From NCBI GenBank assembly GCA_014382645.1, contig JACNJI010000364.1, positions 1 through 8,350 of the forward strand: DNA of 8,350 bases. The letters run 5' to 3'. The notes below the pieces were generated by a model. The model saw only the letters and a program-made list of their open reading frames with translations. It searched no databases and was not told where the DNA came from. This document shows, in pieces, positions 1-8,100 of the stretch (position 1 is its first letter; each line of letters begins with the position of its first letter). This stretch comes from Verrucomicrobiota bacterium (lineage in GTDB: Bacteria; Verrucomicrobiota; Verrucomicrobiia; Opitutales; Seribacteraceae). The position numbers and the translations under genes were made by a program.

Positions 1-1086
1 ACTGCCCTCACCGGGCTCAACGATCCCATGCAGGTCAACCTCGTGATGACGACGCTGATCATCTTGGTGCTGATCTACACGACCATGGGAGGCATGGTGA
101 GCGTGATCATCACCGACTACATCCAGTTCGTCGTTCTTTCCTTCGGGTTGCTGCTGGCCTGCGGCCTAGCTGTAAGTGAGTTGGGTTGGGACAACCTAGT
201 TGGAGTAGTCGAGGAAATCCATGGGGAATCCGGCTTCAATCCGGCTCACGAAGATGGGTTCGGCATTTCATATATGGCGTGGATGCTTCTTACCGCCGGG
301 TTAGTGAGTTCGACCATTTGGCAGACCGCTGTGATGCGAGCCAGTTCGGCGGAGAACGAGGAGGTTGTCAAAAGCCTCTACAAATGGTCCTCCGTGGGGT
401 TCCTCATACGCTTCCTCTTGCCGCAATTCCTAGGCATCTGCGCCTTGGCCTATTTTATGGGCATACCCGAAGCACGATCCGAGTTGCTCACACCCGATGG
501 CTCCATTATCAAAAACTCGGAGCTCACCATGTCTGCCTTCCCTCACTTCCTTGGACAAATCCTGCCCGCGGGAATCATCGGAATCGTCGGGGCCGGCATG
601 CTGGCCGCCTTTATGTCAACTCATGACAGCTATCTACTCTGCTGGGCCTCGGTCATCGTGGAGGACGTGGTGGTCCCATTACGGGGGGGCGACATGTCCA
701 CCCGATCCCGCCTTTTGTTGGCTCGTTTACTGATTGTCTTGATCGGTGTATTCCTACTGATCTGGAGCCTATGGTACCCGCTCGGCCAAGACCTGTTGGA
801 CTACATGATGATTTCCGGCGCCATATATTTCACCGGTGCTCTCGCCCTATTGGTCTTGGGCATCTACTGGAAACGCGCCAGTCGGGTAGGCGCCTATCTC
901 GCGCTAACCGCCGGTGGATTGGCGGTGTTCGGGCTGACCCCGGTACAGAAAGCGGTCGGACTCGAGAAAATAGAGGCTGCCCACGTAGGGCTTTGCACAA
1001 CGGGCGCAGCCCTCGCGCTGATGGTTCTCGGGTCACTTCTTTTCCCTGACAAGGAAACAACTAATCAAGGAGAAACTGATGAGTGA
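1..1086 (+). CDS. Sodium:solute symporter (SSS family), 3' part; start lies left of the window
   Basis: This is the C-terminal 361 residues of an inner-membrane sodium-coupled symporter. The frame is open from base 1 (TALTGLNDPM...), so the ATG at 28 is internal and not the true start. The SSS signature is visible: a hydrophobic helix followed by YTTMGGMVSVIITDYIQF (bases 76-132), which matches the family's 'Y..lGG..av..TD.iQ' segment. Near base 613 is AAFMSTHDSYLL, the helix whose Ser/Thr residues form the Na2 site in LeuT-fold symporters. About eight further hydrophobic segments follow, and the C-terminus is short and hydrophilic. SSS proteins are usually about 450-600 residues, so roughly the first four or five helices are missing. 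The substrate cannot be read from the sequence; family members carry sugars, sialic acid, amino acids, carboxylates or vitamins. The stop overlaps the start of the next small gene, suggesting translational coupling. The family call is firm; the substrate is unknown. Confidence 0.93.
   Translation, partial: TALTGLNDPMQVNLVMTTLIILVLIYTTMGGMVSVIITDYIQFVVLSFGLLLACGLAVSELGWDNLVGVVEEIHGESGFNPAHEDGFGISYMAWMLLTAGLVSSTIWQTAVMRASSAENEEVVKSLYKWSSVGFLIRFLLPQFLGICALAYFMGIPEARSELLTPDGSIIKNSELTMSAFPHFLGQILPAGIIGIVGAGMLAAFMSTHDSYLLCWASVIVEDVVVPLRGGDMSTRSRLLLARLLIVLIGVFLLIWSLWYPLGQDLLDYMMISGAIYFTGALALLVLGIYWKRASRVGAYLALTAGGLAVFGLTPVQKAVGLEKIEAAHVGLCTTGAALALMVLGSLLFPDKETTNQGETDE
1067..1072 (+). promoter_or_regulatory. 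Shine-Dalgarno AAGGAG for the small membrane protein
   Basis: AAGGAG lies inside the last codons of the symporter, six bases before the ATG at 1079. It is a near-perfect ribosome binding site and is the main reason to accept the very short overlapping gene that follows. Confidence 0.75.
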
Positions 1087-1237
1087 CTGGATAACAATCT
1101 GGTCGATACTGCTGGTAGGAGGTATCGGAATATACGCCGTGATGGCCATCTTCGTAGCCATCGGAGGCGCCAAGGACATTCGGAAACTGTTTCGCTCCAT
1201 GGATAAGAAAAAGCGGGATAAGGAAAGGGACTCCTGA
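1079..1237 (+). CDS. Small single-pass membrane protein, likely symporter accessory subunit
   Basis: This 52-residue protein begins MSDWITIWSILLVGGIGIYA and ends in a very basic, charged tail (residues 31-52, KDIRKLFRSMDKKKRDKERD). One hydrophobic helix spans about residues 5-29, with a glycine-rich GGIG (14-17) and GG (29-30). The basic tail predicts a cytoplasmic C-terminus by the positive-inside rule. The start is supported by AAGGAG six bases upstream, and the ATG overlaps the symporter stop (1084-1086) by 8 bases, a typical translational-coupling arrangement. Small one-helix proteins encoded directly after secondary transporters are known, for example the small subunit of MetPS-type NSS transporters and small accessory proteins next to SSS symporters. 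By position and shape this gene fits that class, and stabilising or modulating the symporter is the inferred role. It is too short for many gene callers. Confidence 0.8.
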   Translation: MSDWITIWSILLVGGIGIYAVMAIFVAIGGAKDIRKLFRSMDKKKRDKERDS

Positions 1238-1289
1238 AGCACATAAACAATTTCGACGTAAGGCCTCATTCTTGCTAAAAGCCATCCCT

Positions 1290-3875
1290 ATGACTCCTCC
1301 CTTTAGACATTTGTTGATTTTGGCGGCGATGGCCTCCGCATCCTCTTCTCATGCGGCAAATGCCCAAAAGGCAAAATCCGATGCCCCGTGGAACCAATGG
1401 ATTGAAAAAGACTTTCCTTTTTTCTCGGCTACGGTGGACGGACGGACAAAGGCGAGCGAGAACAACCTCACTCCGCGCGCCTTGGTATTTCCCTTGGGAG
1501 AGGATCATTTCCTTGCCTATGACATCGACTTGCTACGGGTCGCCGTTATGTGGAAGGCCCGGGAAGCGCCTTTCATAAACGCGAGCATGTCCGTCAACAG
1601 CTACCCCTACCAACTCAAGAAAGTGGGAGGCGGTCAAGGAGCGCTTCCGAAGCCGCATGGCGACATATTGTTCCAAAACGGCATCTATCCGGGAGTGGGT
1701 GTTGGTTTGCCCGACTTCAAGGATCCGCGACCTGTCCCACCCACCGAAACGGAAGTCGGACGAGGCGGGATTGATCCGAAGTTAGCACGCTTTCGAGGCA
1801 TCAATCTGCAATCCGAAATCGAGATCGAATATGAAGTGGAAACCACCAAGGTGAGCGAAAGCTTCCGCTTGAACAAAGCCGGCTTGACCCGAGAGTTGCA
1901 AGTGGACGCTCACAAGAAGCCTCTCTACCTAATCTTAGCAACGGAGGGTGCCACTGGCTCGAAGTTTACCATTAGAGGAAAAGGAAGTATCGAGAACATG
2001 AAGGGACATGTCGTCTGCAGGATTCCCACCTCCCGCAAGAAGGAGAAAATATCCATTGTTTTCCCCCTCGACGTAAATTCACCGAGACCAGACCAACCCG
2101 CGGGTAAACGCTGGGAAAAAAAAGTGAGCCTATCCCTTAACGAGACAAAGAAAAACGACGCACTCAATTTCGAACCCATTCCCCTACCCCTTGTAAATCC
2201 TTATCAGCGTGCCGTGCGAGCCGCGGGAATAGACTTCTTCAAGGACGGACGCATCGCCTTGGTCACCTTCGATGGCGACGTCTGGATCGGCGAGGGCCTG
2301 CGCCCCGGATCCAAAGAGGTGCATTGGTCACGGTTCGCATCGGGCTTGCACGAACCTCTGGGGCTTCGTCTGCGAAAAGAGGACATCTTCGTATTCGATC
2401 GCAATGGACTCTGGCGTCTCCATGACCGCGACGGCAATGGCGAAGCAGACTATCATGAACTGTTTTGTTCTCAAATCGACCAGACTGCCGAGACCCGAGA
2501 ATTCGCCTCGGCACTGGAAGTGGAAAAGGACGGCAGTTTCCTCGTCTGCAAACCCGGCCAGACGGGCAGCACAATCGGGCGGTCCTCCAGCACCATCCTC
2601 CGCATATCCCCCGACGGCAACAATGTCACCCGTTTGGCCCATGGCTTTCGCCAGCCCTACTTGGGTTATGACCCGGTGACGGGACAAATCGCCGCCAGCG
2701 ACCAACAGGGTCATTACGTACCTTCGACCCCGGTGGACTTCGTGAAAAAAGGTGCGTTTTACGGTCATCCGAACGAACCCGCTGACAAGGACAAGCTCAT
2801 TACGCCGCCCCTCACTTGGATTCCGCATCAGGAATGCGGTTCCGCTGCAGCCATCATCTGGATGCGCAAGAGCAAGATGGGACCGCTTGCAGACCAACCG
2901 GTCCTCCTTTCGTTCAACCCGCCGCGCCTCTTTCAAATCCATGCCGAGGTCAACGAGTTCGTCGCCCAAGGCGGAGTCACCCCCTTGCCGATACCCTTGG
3001 ACGAACCATTGCTCAAAGCGGCAATCAATCCTGCGGACGGTTTGCTTTACCTAACCGGATTCAATATCTGGGGAACCAAAGCCAAGGGTAAGACCTTTCT
3101 CGGTCGCGTCCGTCCCAACCCGAAACGCACTTGGACCGTCCCGACACATGCCCAAGTCGCAAAACGAGGGATTCTCCTGCGTTTCGCTGCCCCGCTTGAC
3201 CTTAAAAGCGCATCCAAACCGGCATCCTACGAGGTGCGGCGATGGAACTACAAGCGTACGCCCAATTACGGTTCACCCCACTACAAGTTGGACGAGACGA
3301 AAGGCACCGAGACGTTGGTCGTGGCCTCGGTGAAACTATCCGCAAACAAACAAGCCGTGTTCCTAGGTATCCCCGATATGCGAGAGGTCATGCAAATCGA
3401 GGTCGGATACAAGATGTCCGCCATGGGCGGTGCCCAAATCCAAAACAAGACCTTTCTCACCGCCCATCTCCTCCGCAAAATGGTCTTGAATGAGCGAGGT
3501 TTTGTCGATGACAAGGTAAACCTTCAAGTCGATGGCTTGGCTCCCGTCGCGAAACGTCCCGCCAAGCCAAGCCTAGAAAAAGGCAAGGCTCTTTACGCTC
3601 AACTCGGTTGCGTGGCCTGCCATTCCATTGATGGCTCCAGGGAAGGTAAAACAGGACCCAGTTGGCTTGGGCTATTTGGATCCAAACGTAAGCTGACGAC
3701 CGGCCAAATAATAATCGCCGACGAAGTCTATTTGCGCGAATCCATCCTGAACCCTACGGCCAAGGTTGCCGAAGGGGCAGTCAACGGGGAAGCCGGCATG
3801 CCGATCTACGACGGCGTCCTCAATGAAGAGCAAATTGCCTCGATCATTCTTTTTGCTCGTTCCCTTGGCAAGTAA
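1290..3875 (+). CDS. Exported DUF6797-like / beta-propeller / cytochrome c protein
   Basis: Using ATG 1290 the protein has 861 residues. A signal peptide covers about residues 1-23 (RHLLILAAMASASSSHA). Residues from W34 (PWNQWIEKDFPFF, then NLTPRALVFPLGEDHFLAYD) resemble the DUF6797 region typical of Verrucomicrobiota. About residues 303-600 form a propeller of the sorbosone/PQQ-glucose dehydrogenase type: NPYQRAVRAAGIDF, DGDVWIGEG, DRNGLWRLHDRDGNGEADY and HGFRQPYLGYDP are blade-like segments. About 615-725 is a further beta-rich domain containing NYGSPHY. About 757-861 is a class I cytochrome c domain with CVACH (C774, C777, H778) and a likely distal haem ligand M837 in GMP. It is probably a periplasmic or surface dehydrogenase-like electron donor; the substrate is unknown. 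An in-frame TTG at 1272 is the alternative start: it has GTAAGG at 1258-1263 eight bases upstream, while ATG 1290 has no clear Shine-Dalgarno. It lies 52 bases (or 34 from the TTG) after the small membrane gene, so it is likely co-transcribed with the symporter. Confidence 0.9.
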   Translation: MTPPFRHLLILAAMASASSSHAANAQKAKSDAPWNQWIEKDFPFFSATVDGRTKASENNLTPRALVFPLGEDHFLAYDIDLLRVAVMWKAREAPFINASMSVNSYPYQLKKVGGGQGALPKPHGDILFQNGIYPGVGVGLPDFKDPRPVPPTETEVGRGGIDPKLARFRGINLQSEIEIEYEVETTKVSESFRLNKAGLTRELQVDAHKKPLYLILATEGATGSKFTIRGKGSIENMKGHVVCRIPTSRKKEKISIVFPLDVNSPRPDQPAGKRWEKKVSLSLNETKKNDALNFEPIPLPLVNPYQRAVRAAGIDFFKDGRIALVTFDGDVWIGEGLRPGSKEVHWSRFASGLHEPLGLRLRKEDIFVFDRNGLWRLHDRDGNGEADYHELFCSQIDQTAETREFASALEVEKDGSFLVCKPGQTGSTIGRSSSTILRISPDGNNVTRLAHGFRQPYLGYDPVTGQIAASDQQGHYVPSTPVDFVKKGAFYGHPNEPADKDKLITPPLTWIPHQECGSAAAIIWMRKSKMGPLADQPVLLSFNPPRLFQIHAEVNEFVAQGGVTPLPIPLDEPLLKAAINPADGLLYLTGFNIWGTKAKGKTFLGRVRPNPKRTWTVPTHAQVAKRGILLRFAAPLDLKSASKPASYEVRRWNYKRTPNYGSPHYKLDETKGTETLVVASVKLSANKQAVFLGIPDMREVMQIEVGYKMSAMGGAQIQNKTFLTAHLLRKMVLNERGFVDDKVNLQVDGLAPVAKRPAKPSLEKGKALYAQLGCVACHSIDGSREGKTGPSWLGLFGSKRKLTTGQIIIADEVYLRESILNPTAKVAEGAVNGEAGMPIYDGVLNEEQIASIILFARSLGK

Positions 3876-3904
3876 GCGGGAAAGATCGATCCTGAAATGG
3901 CAGC
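3876..3904. other. Short convergent intergenic gap, no clear terminator
   Basis: Only 29 bases separate two convergent stop codons. I see no strong GC hairpin with a T-run on either strand; the best pairing is a 5-base TAAGC/GCTTA match with a long loop, which is not convincing. Transcription probably reads through or ends by another mechanism. Confidence 0.6.
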
Positions 3905-4936
3905 TTAGCGCTTGGTCTCGGGCAGGAGTTGGCTTTCGAAACCGGCGAGATCGGACGGTTTAACTTTCTTGCGACCTCCGCCAAAACTAAAGGTCGTGGG
4001 TTTGTAAGGACCCACGAAATCCACGTTCATGTCCGCCTTGATGTTTTTCTCCAGGCCCATGCACCAAAAGACACCGTTGATGATGCATCGTCGGACGCCT
4101 TCGCTGACAATGTCCTCGGAGGCACCTTGAGTGGAGGCGAAGACACGCCCCTTTTTACCAGACTTTGATTCGTATTCGCGCACCCAGATGCAAGGACTGG
4201 GCGGCTTGTTAGCCAAAGGTTTGCCATCGGGTTTCATGGAATCGAGTACTTGATTTTTACCGAGGATAACGGATCCCTCGATGGGCACGGCGCTGTATGC
4301 CCCGGCCATGGCGTGCATATCTGTCACCCCGAGCACGACAGGATGATCCTTTTGCTCCGGCACGACGAACATACGGGTACTGAACTTGTGGTTGCTGCCA
4401 TAATGGCCGGCCCCTTCCCTCGGTCGCCAAGTTTCACCGATCACTTGGCGGCCAAAGCCCCAGTCGTAACTTTTGTCACGGGAATTGTAGTTGTACTTGC
4501 TGTTCTTGCCCTTGAGGCCGTTGAAACCGTGGGTGGTAGTCCGCAACCCGAGGACTGGTCCACCACGGTCCAGGTAATCGGTAAAATGTTTCATCGTGGC
4601 ATCATCGGGAGCAAGAAAACGCAGGAATAGGAACATCATGTCCGCCTTGCCGAGAGCTTCCATTCCGGGAATGCTCGAGGAGCCCGGCTTGATGTATCCA
4701 TCATTGTCCAATCCAAAAAGCACGGTGCACTTGAACCCGTGACGCTTGGCAAGAATACGAGCGATGGCGGGACAGGTCTCTTCCCCGCGATATTCGTGAT
4801 CACTGGCAATGAAAACGATATGCTTGCCTTTGCCGACACCGGAGCTTCCTTCGTAAGTGAGAGATTGGGACATCAATTGAAAAGAGAAGCCACTTAAGGA
4901 GAAGCTGGCAATTAGAAGATATAGGATCGGTTTCAT
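3905..4936 (-). CDS. Secreted ThuA-like domain protein
   Basis: This 343-residue protein has an N-terminal signal peptide (about residues 1-25, hydrophobic 4-20, no lipobox cysteine). It is followed by a ThuA-like domain, which has a class I glutamine-amidotransferase-like fold. Recognisable segments are HIVFIASDHEYRGEE (39-53), LFLRFLAPDDATMKHFTDYL (103-122), GGPVLGLRTTTHGF (125-138), WGFGRQVIGETW (159-170) and HYGSN (178-182). The end, VDFVGPYKPTTFSFGGG (305-321) then VKPSDLAG (325-332), is a pattern I associate with secreted planctomycete/verrucomicrobial members. ThuA was named for trehalose utilisation, but the biochemical role of these secreted forms is not settled; they sit in carbohydrate-breakdown loci. 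The ATG at 4936 is chosen because it gives the signal peptide; no Shine-Dalgarno is visible upstream. The gene is convergent with the cytochrome gene (29-base gap) and divergent from the right-hand PSD1 gene. Confidence 0.9.
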   Translation of the reverse strand: MKPILYLLIASFSLSGFSFQLMSQSLTYEGSSGVGKGKHIVFIASDHEYRGEETCPAIARILAKRHGFKCTVLFGLDNDGYIKPGSSSIPGMEALGKADMMFLFLRFLAPDDATMKHFTDYLDRGGPVLGLRTTTHGFNGLKGKNSKYNYNSRDKSYDWGFGRQVIGETWRPREGAGHYGSNHKFSTRMFVVPEQKDHPVVLGVTDMHAMAGAYSAVPIEGSVILGKNQVLDSMKPDGKPLANKPPSPCIWVREYESKSGKKGRVFASTQGASEDIVSEGVRRCIINGVFWCMGLEKNIKADMNVDFVGPYKPTTFSFGGGRKKVKPSDLAGFESQLLPETKR

Positions 4937-5190
4937 TGAGATTTCGTTAGGTTGATATGAAAAAAGAATTTAATGATGGAACACTCTAATGGATTGTCGA
5001 TGCCGTAGTTTCCTAAGAGCATGAAATTTACTGAAGACACGTTGATGCAAAACTATTTAATCCCAGTGAACAGATTTAGGCAATTCCCCTTGGTTCGGAT
5101 TAATGAACATGGCGATGCTCTTTACCGCTTAGGCAAGGAGTTTCAGGTGAATCAATTTGGGGTTCTGTCTGACCGGAGGCATGCCAAAAG
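4937..5190. promoter_or_regulatory. Divergent intergenic region, likely holding promoters for both flanking genes
   Basis: This 254-base stretch separates the divergent starts of the ThuA-like gene (minus strand) and the PSD1 gene (plus strand), so both promoters should lie here. The part next to the ThuA start (4937-5020) is AT-rich, with an A-run at 4960-4965. I could not find a -35/-10 pair good enough to name on either strand; a TCGACA on the minus strand near 4996-5001 is the nearest candidate and lacks a good -10. From 5021 the region is covered by a possible small ORF. No operator-like inverted repeat stands out. Confidence 0.45.
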
Positions 5191-5194
5191 ATGA
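5021..5194 (+). CDS. Possible 57-residue leader ORF coupled to the PSD1 gene (tentative)
   Basis: An open frame from ATG 5021 to TGA 5192-5194 encodes 57 residues, beginning MKFTEDTLMQNYLIPVNRFR and ending LSDRRHAKR. I recognise no family, signal peptide or membrane helix; the product would be basic and soluble. It is of interest because its stop overlaps the next start as ATGA (5191-5194), and the CGGAGG (5174-5179) that would serve the next gene lies in its last codons. Against it: no good Shine-Dalgarno precedes ATG 5021, although GAAG at 5033-5036 precedes an internal ATG at 5045 by eight bases. It looks lower in GC than the flanking genes, and a frame this short can stay open by chance. 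It could be a leader peptide, a gene remnant, or nothing. Confidence 0.3.
   Translation: MKFTEDTLMQNYLIPVNRFRQFPLVRINEHGDALYRLGKEFQVNQFGVLSDRRHAKR
5174..5179 (+). promoter_or_regulatory. Shine-Dalgarno CGGAGG for the PSD1 gene
   Basis: CGGAGG sits 11 bases before ATG 5191. A nearer ATG at 5181 opens only an 11-codon frame ending in TAG, so 5191 is the likely start. An in-frame TGA at 5170-5172 rules out any longer N-terminus. Confidence 0.6.
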
Positions 5195-8100
5195 GCCTTT
5201 TTGCCAGTTGGATTAGAATTGGCCTCATATTGGGCATCACTGCGGGAGTGGTTGAAGCTCGCCAGCCAGTTGAGGAAGTTGACTACCTGACCCAGATCAA
5301 GCCGATCTTGTCGACCAAGTGCTATGCTTGCCATGGAGTGCTCAAACAGAAGGCAAAGCTTAGGCTCGAGACTCGGGCCTTGATGCTCAAGGGAAAAGTA
5401 ATCGTTCCCGGTAAGGCGGCCGAAAGTTTGCTGATCGAGAGGATTCTGGATGAGGGTGATGACCGTATGCCGCCCATGAAGGAGGGCGCTGCATTGAAAG
5501 CTGATGAAATCACCTTGTTGCGGCAATGGATTGATCAAGGAGCTAAGTCGCCAAAGGAAGTCATCCCTCTCGCACCAGAGGAACACTGGGCGTTCCAGAT
5601 TCCGAAGAAATCGGTGATTTCTCCAAATGCCGGTAATCCCATCGACTTTCTGCTTCAACAACAACGCGATCGTCTTTCCCTCAAAACACAACGCGAAGCC
5701 CCACGCTCAATCTTGCTACGCAGGTTGTACCTAGACCTAATCGGTCTACCTCCATCGCTACAACAATTGAGCGACAAGAGACCGTGGGAAGAGATCGTGA
5801 ACGAGTTACTGGAAAGCCCCCGCCACGGAGAACGATGGGCTCGCCATTGGATGGACGTGTGGCGCTACTCCGACTGGTATGGGCTTGGAGCCCAGCTACG
5901 CAATAGCCAGAAGCACATTTGGCATTGGCGCGACTGGATCATCGAGTCGCTCAACGAAGACAAGGGTTACGATCGAATGATCGAGGAGATGCTCGCCGCC
6001 GACGAACTTTTCCCGGAAGACCCAAAAGTCTTGCGAGCCACAGGATTTCTGGCCCGTAATTATTACCTTTTCAACCGGACCACTTGGCTTGATGCCACCA
6101 TCGAACACACAGGGAAAGCATTTCTTGGTCTCACCTTGAACTGCGCCAAATGTCATGACCATAAATACGATCCGGTCACGCAGGTCGATTACTACGCATT
6201 CCGAGCTATCTTCGAACCACATCAGGTCCGACTGGATCCCGTGCCAGGGGAAACCGATTTCGAGAAGGACGGTCTCCCGCGCGTCTTCGATGATCATCTG
6301 GAGATAAAGACCTTTCTCGACATTCGAGGAGACCCTAAGAACCCCGACAAGAATACAACTATCGAGCCCGGCGTCCCCGCGATTCTTGCATCCTTCGCAC
6401 CTGGTATTCGACCTGTGAAACTTTCGGCTTTCGCCTTTGCACCCTCAACGCGAGACTACGTACACAAAAACAGGATAAGCATTGCCCGGGAAAAGTTGGA
6501 CTCCGCCAAACTCACTTTGGACGAGGCTAGAAAGAGGGCCGGAGAGAAAGCCAAACAAAAAGTGAAAACCCCGGCGGAACCTAAACCAATCGAGGATGAT
6601 CTCCTGAAGACCGACAAACCTCCGTCATTCGAGGTGAAGGACGACTTTGATAAACCGAATCCAAAGGTCTGGGAACTTATCGGGAAAGATTGGGAATACA
6701 AGGACGGTGCTCTTCACCTAACCAAACCGACCCGTGACGCCGCCATGCTCCGGCTTATAAAACCGCATCCGGAGAACTTTGAACTGACTTGTAGATACAC
6801 TCATACGGGCGGAACAACCTACAAGTCGGTCACTTTCCGTTTCGATCAATCGGAGGACGGGAAATACGAGAACTTCGTCTACACCAGCGCTCATGCGCCC
6901 GGCCCGAAGTTGCATGTAGCCTACACCCGAAACGGACAACAAACCTATCCACCCGCAGGAAAGGTATCGCAACCGATTAAGATCGGCGGAACATACCAAC
7001 TGCGATTTGCAGTTCGCCACCGCTTGATCAACGTGTGGTTGGACGACGAGTTCGTCGTCGCTTACAAACTACCCGACCGGCGACCGAACGGGAGCATCAG
7101 TCTCTCAGGATTCGACGCCACGGTGACCTTTGACTCAATCACCATCCGTTCACTATCCGACGAACTAAAACTGATCTCGCCCAAAGACAGTCCAAAAACT
7201 GACCAGAAGCCAAAGCATTCCGTGGAACTATCCGAGGCGAAACTCCTGATCGTACAGACGGAAATAGAATCCATCGAAGCCACTTTCAAGGCAGACTGCG
7301 CCAAGTTTCGCGGGACATCAAAAGACCAGTCCTTGCAGGTACTGATCAACAATGCGGCACGAAAAGAAGCCGAACTTGCAATTGCCAAGGCCAATCATGA
7401 CCTTCTCGCCACTCCGGGAGATGAGGGAAAAGTGAACGCCGCCAAGAAAAAGATGAAGGCTGCTGAGGAAAAAATCAAGGCTGCCCAAGAGGGTAAGGCG
7501 CAGTACTCCTCCACCCGATCCTCGAAAAAGGCACTGGAATCTCCCGCCCACAAGGAAGCTGATTACCCAGTGGTCTACCCAAAAACCAGCACCGGTCGTA
7601 GACTCGCGTTGGCCAAGTGGATAACTTCTCGCGAGAACCCTCTCACCGCACGGGTTGCAGTAAATCAGGTATGGATGAGACATTTCGGTCAACCTTTAGT
7701 TGAATCCGTCTTTGATTTCGGCTTGCGGGCAAAGAAACCACTGCAGGCGGTTCTGCTTGATCACCTTGCGGCTGAATTCATGGACGCGAACTGGAGCTTT
7801 CGACACCTGCACCGGCTTATGGTCAGCTCAAAGGCTTATCGTCTCGACACATCAACCAAGGGAACTCCTCCCGCTACCCTCGCCAAAGATCTCTCGAACA
7901 ATTTCTACTGGCGAATGAACACGCGACGGATGGAGGCACAGCTCGTGCGAGACAGCTTGCTCCAACTAGCAGGAAAGCTCGACACCGCAATGGGAGGCCC
8001 CTCCATCCCCCCGGGTTCCGGCAACCGCCGGAGCCTCTACTTCCAACATTCGCGAGACCAACAGGACAAGTTTCTCAAGATGTTCAACGATGCCGATCAC

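Noticed and set aside
2116..2123. Run of eight A bases, a possible slippage or frameshift site
   Set aside because: The gene stays in the same frame on both sides and there is no sign of an alternative useful product; no stimulatory structure is evident.
2823..2839. Perfect 6-base hairpin CCGCAT-CAGGA-ATGCGG
   Set aside because: It is short, lies in the middle of a coding region, has no T-run, and encodes an ordinary stretch (PHQECG); most likely chance.
2328..2969. 213-codon open frame on the minus strand inside the propeller/cytochrome gene
   Set aside because: It lies fully antisense to a gene with clear domains, and its translation shows no recognisable family; it is a shadow of the coding pattern on the other strand.
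3870..3910. Possible bidirectional terminator between convergent genes
   Set aside because: Only a 5-base stem with a loop of more than 20 bases can be drawn, with no T-run.
4250..4630. 126-codon plus-strand open frame inside the ThuA-like gene
   Set aside because: The minus-strand frame has a signal peptide and ThuA motifs over the same bases; this one is a shadow.
5181..5216. ATG at 5181 just after the GGAGG motif
   Set aside because: The frame closes after 11 codons at TAG; ATG 5191 opens the long PSD1 frame.
5152..5691. 179-codon open frame on the minus strand over the PSD1 start
   Set aside because: It is antisense to the signal peptide, PSCyt1 haem motif and start of DUF1549, which are clearly real; its product has no recognisable features.
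5896..6297. 133-codon minus-strand open frame inside the DUF1549 region
   Set aside because: It is antisense to the conserved CAKCHDHKYDPV segment; there is no independent support.
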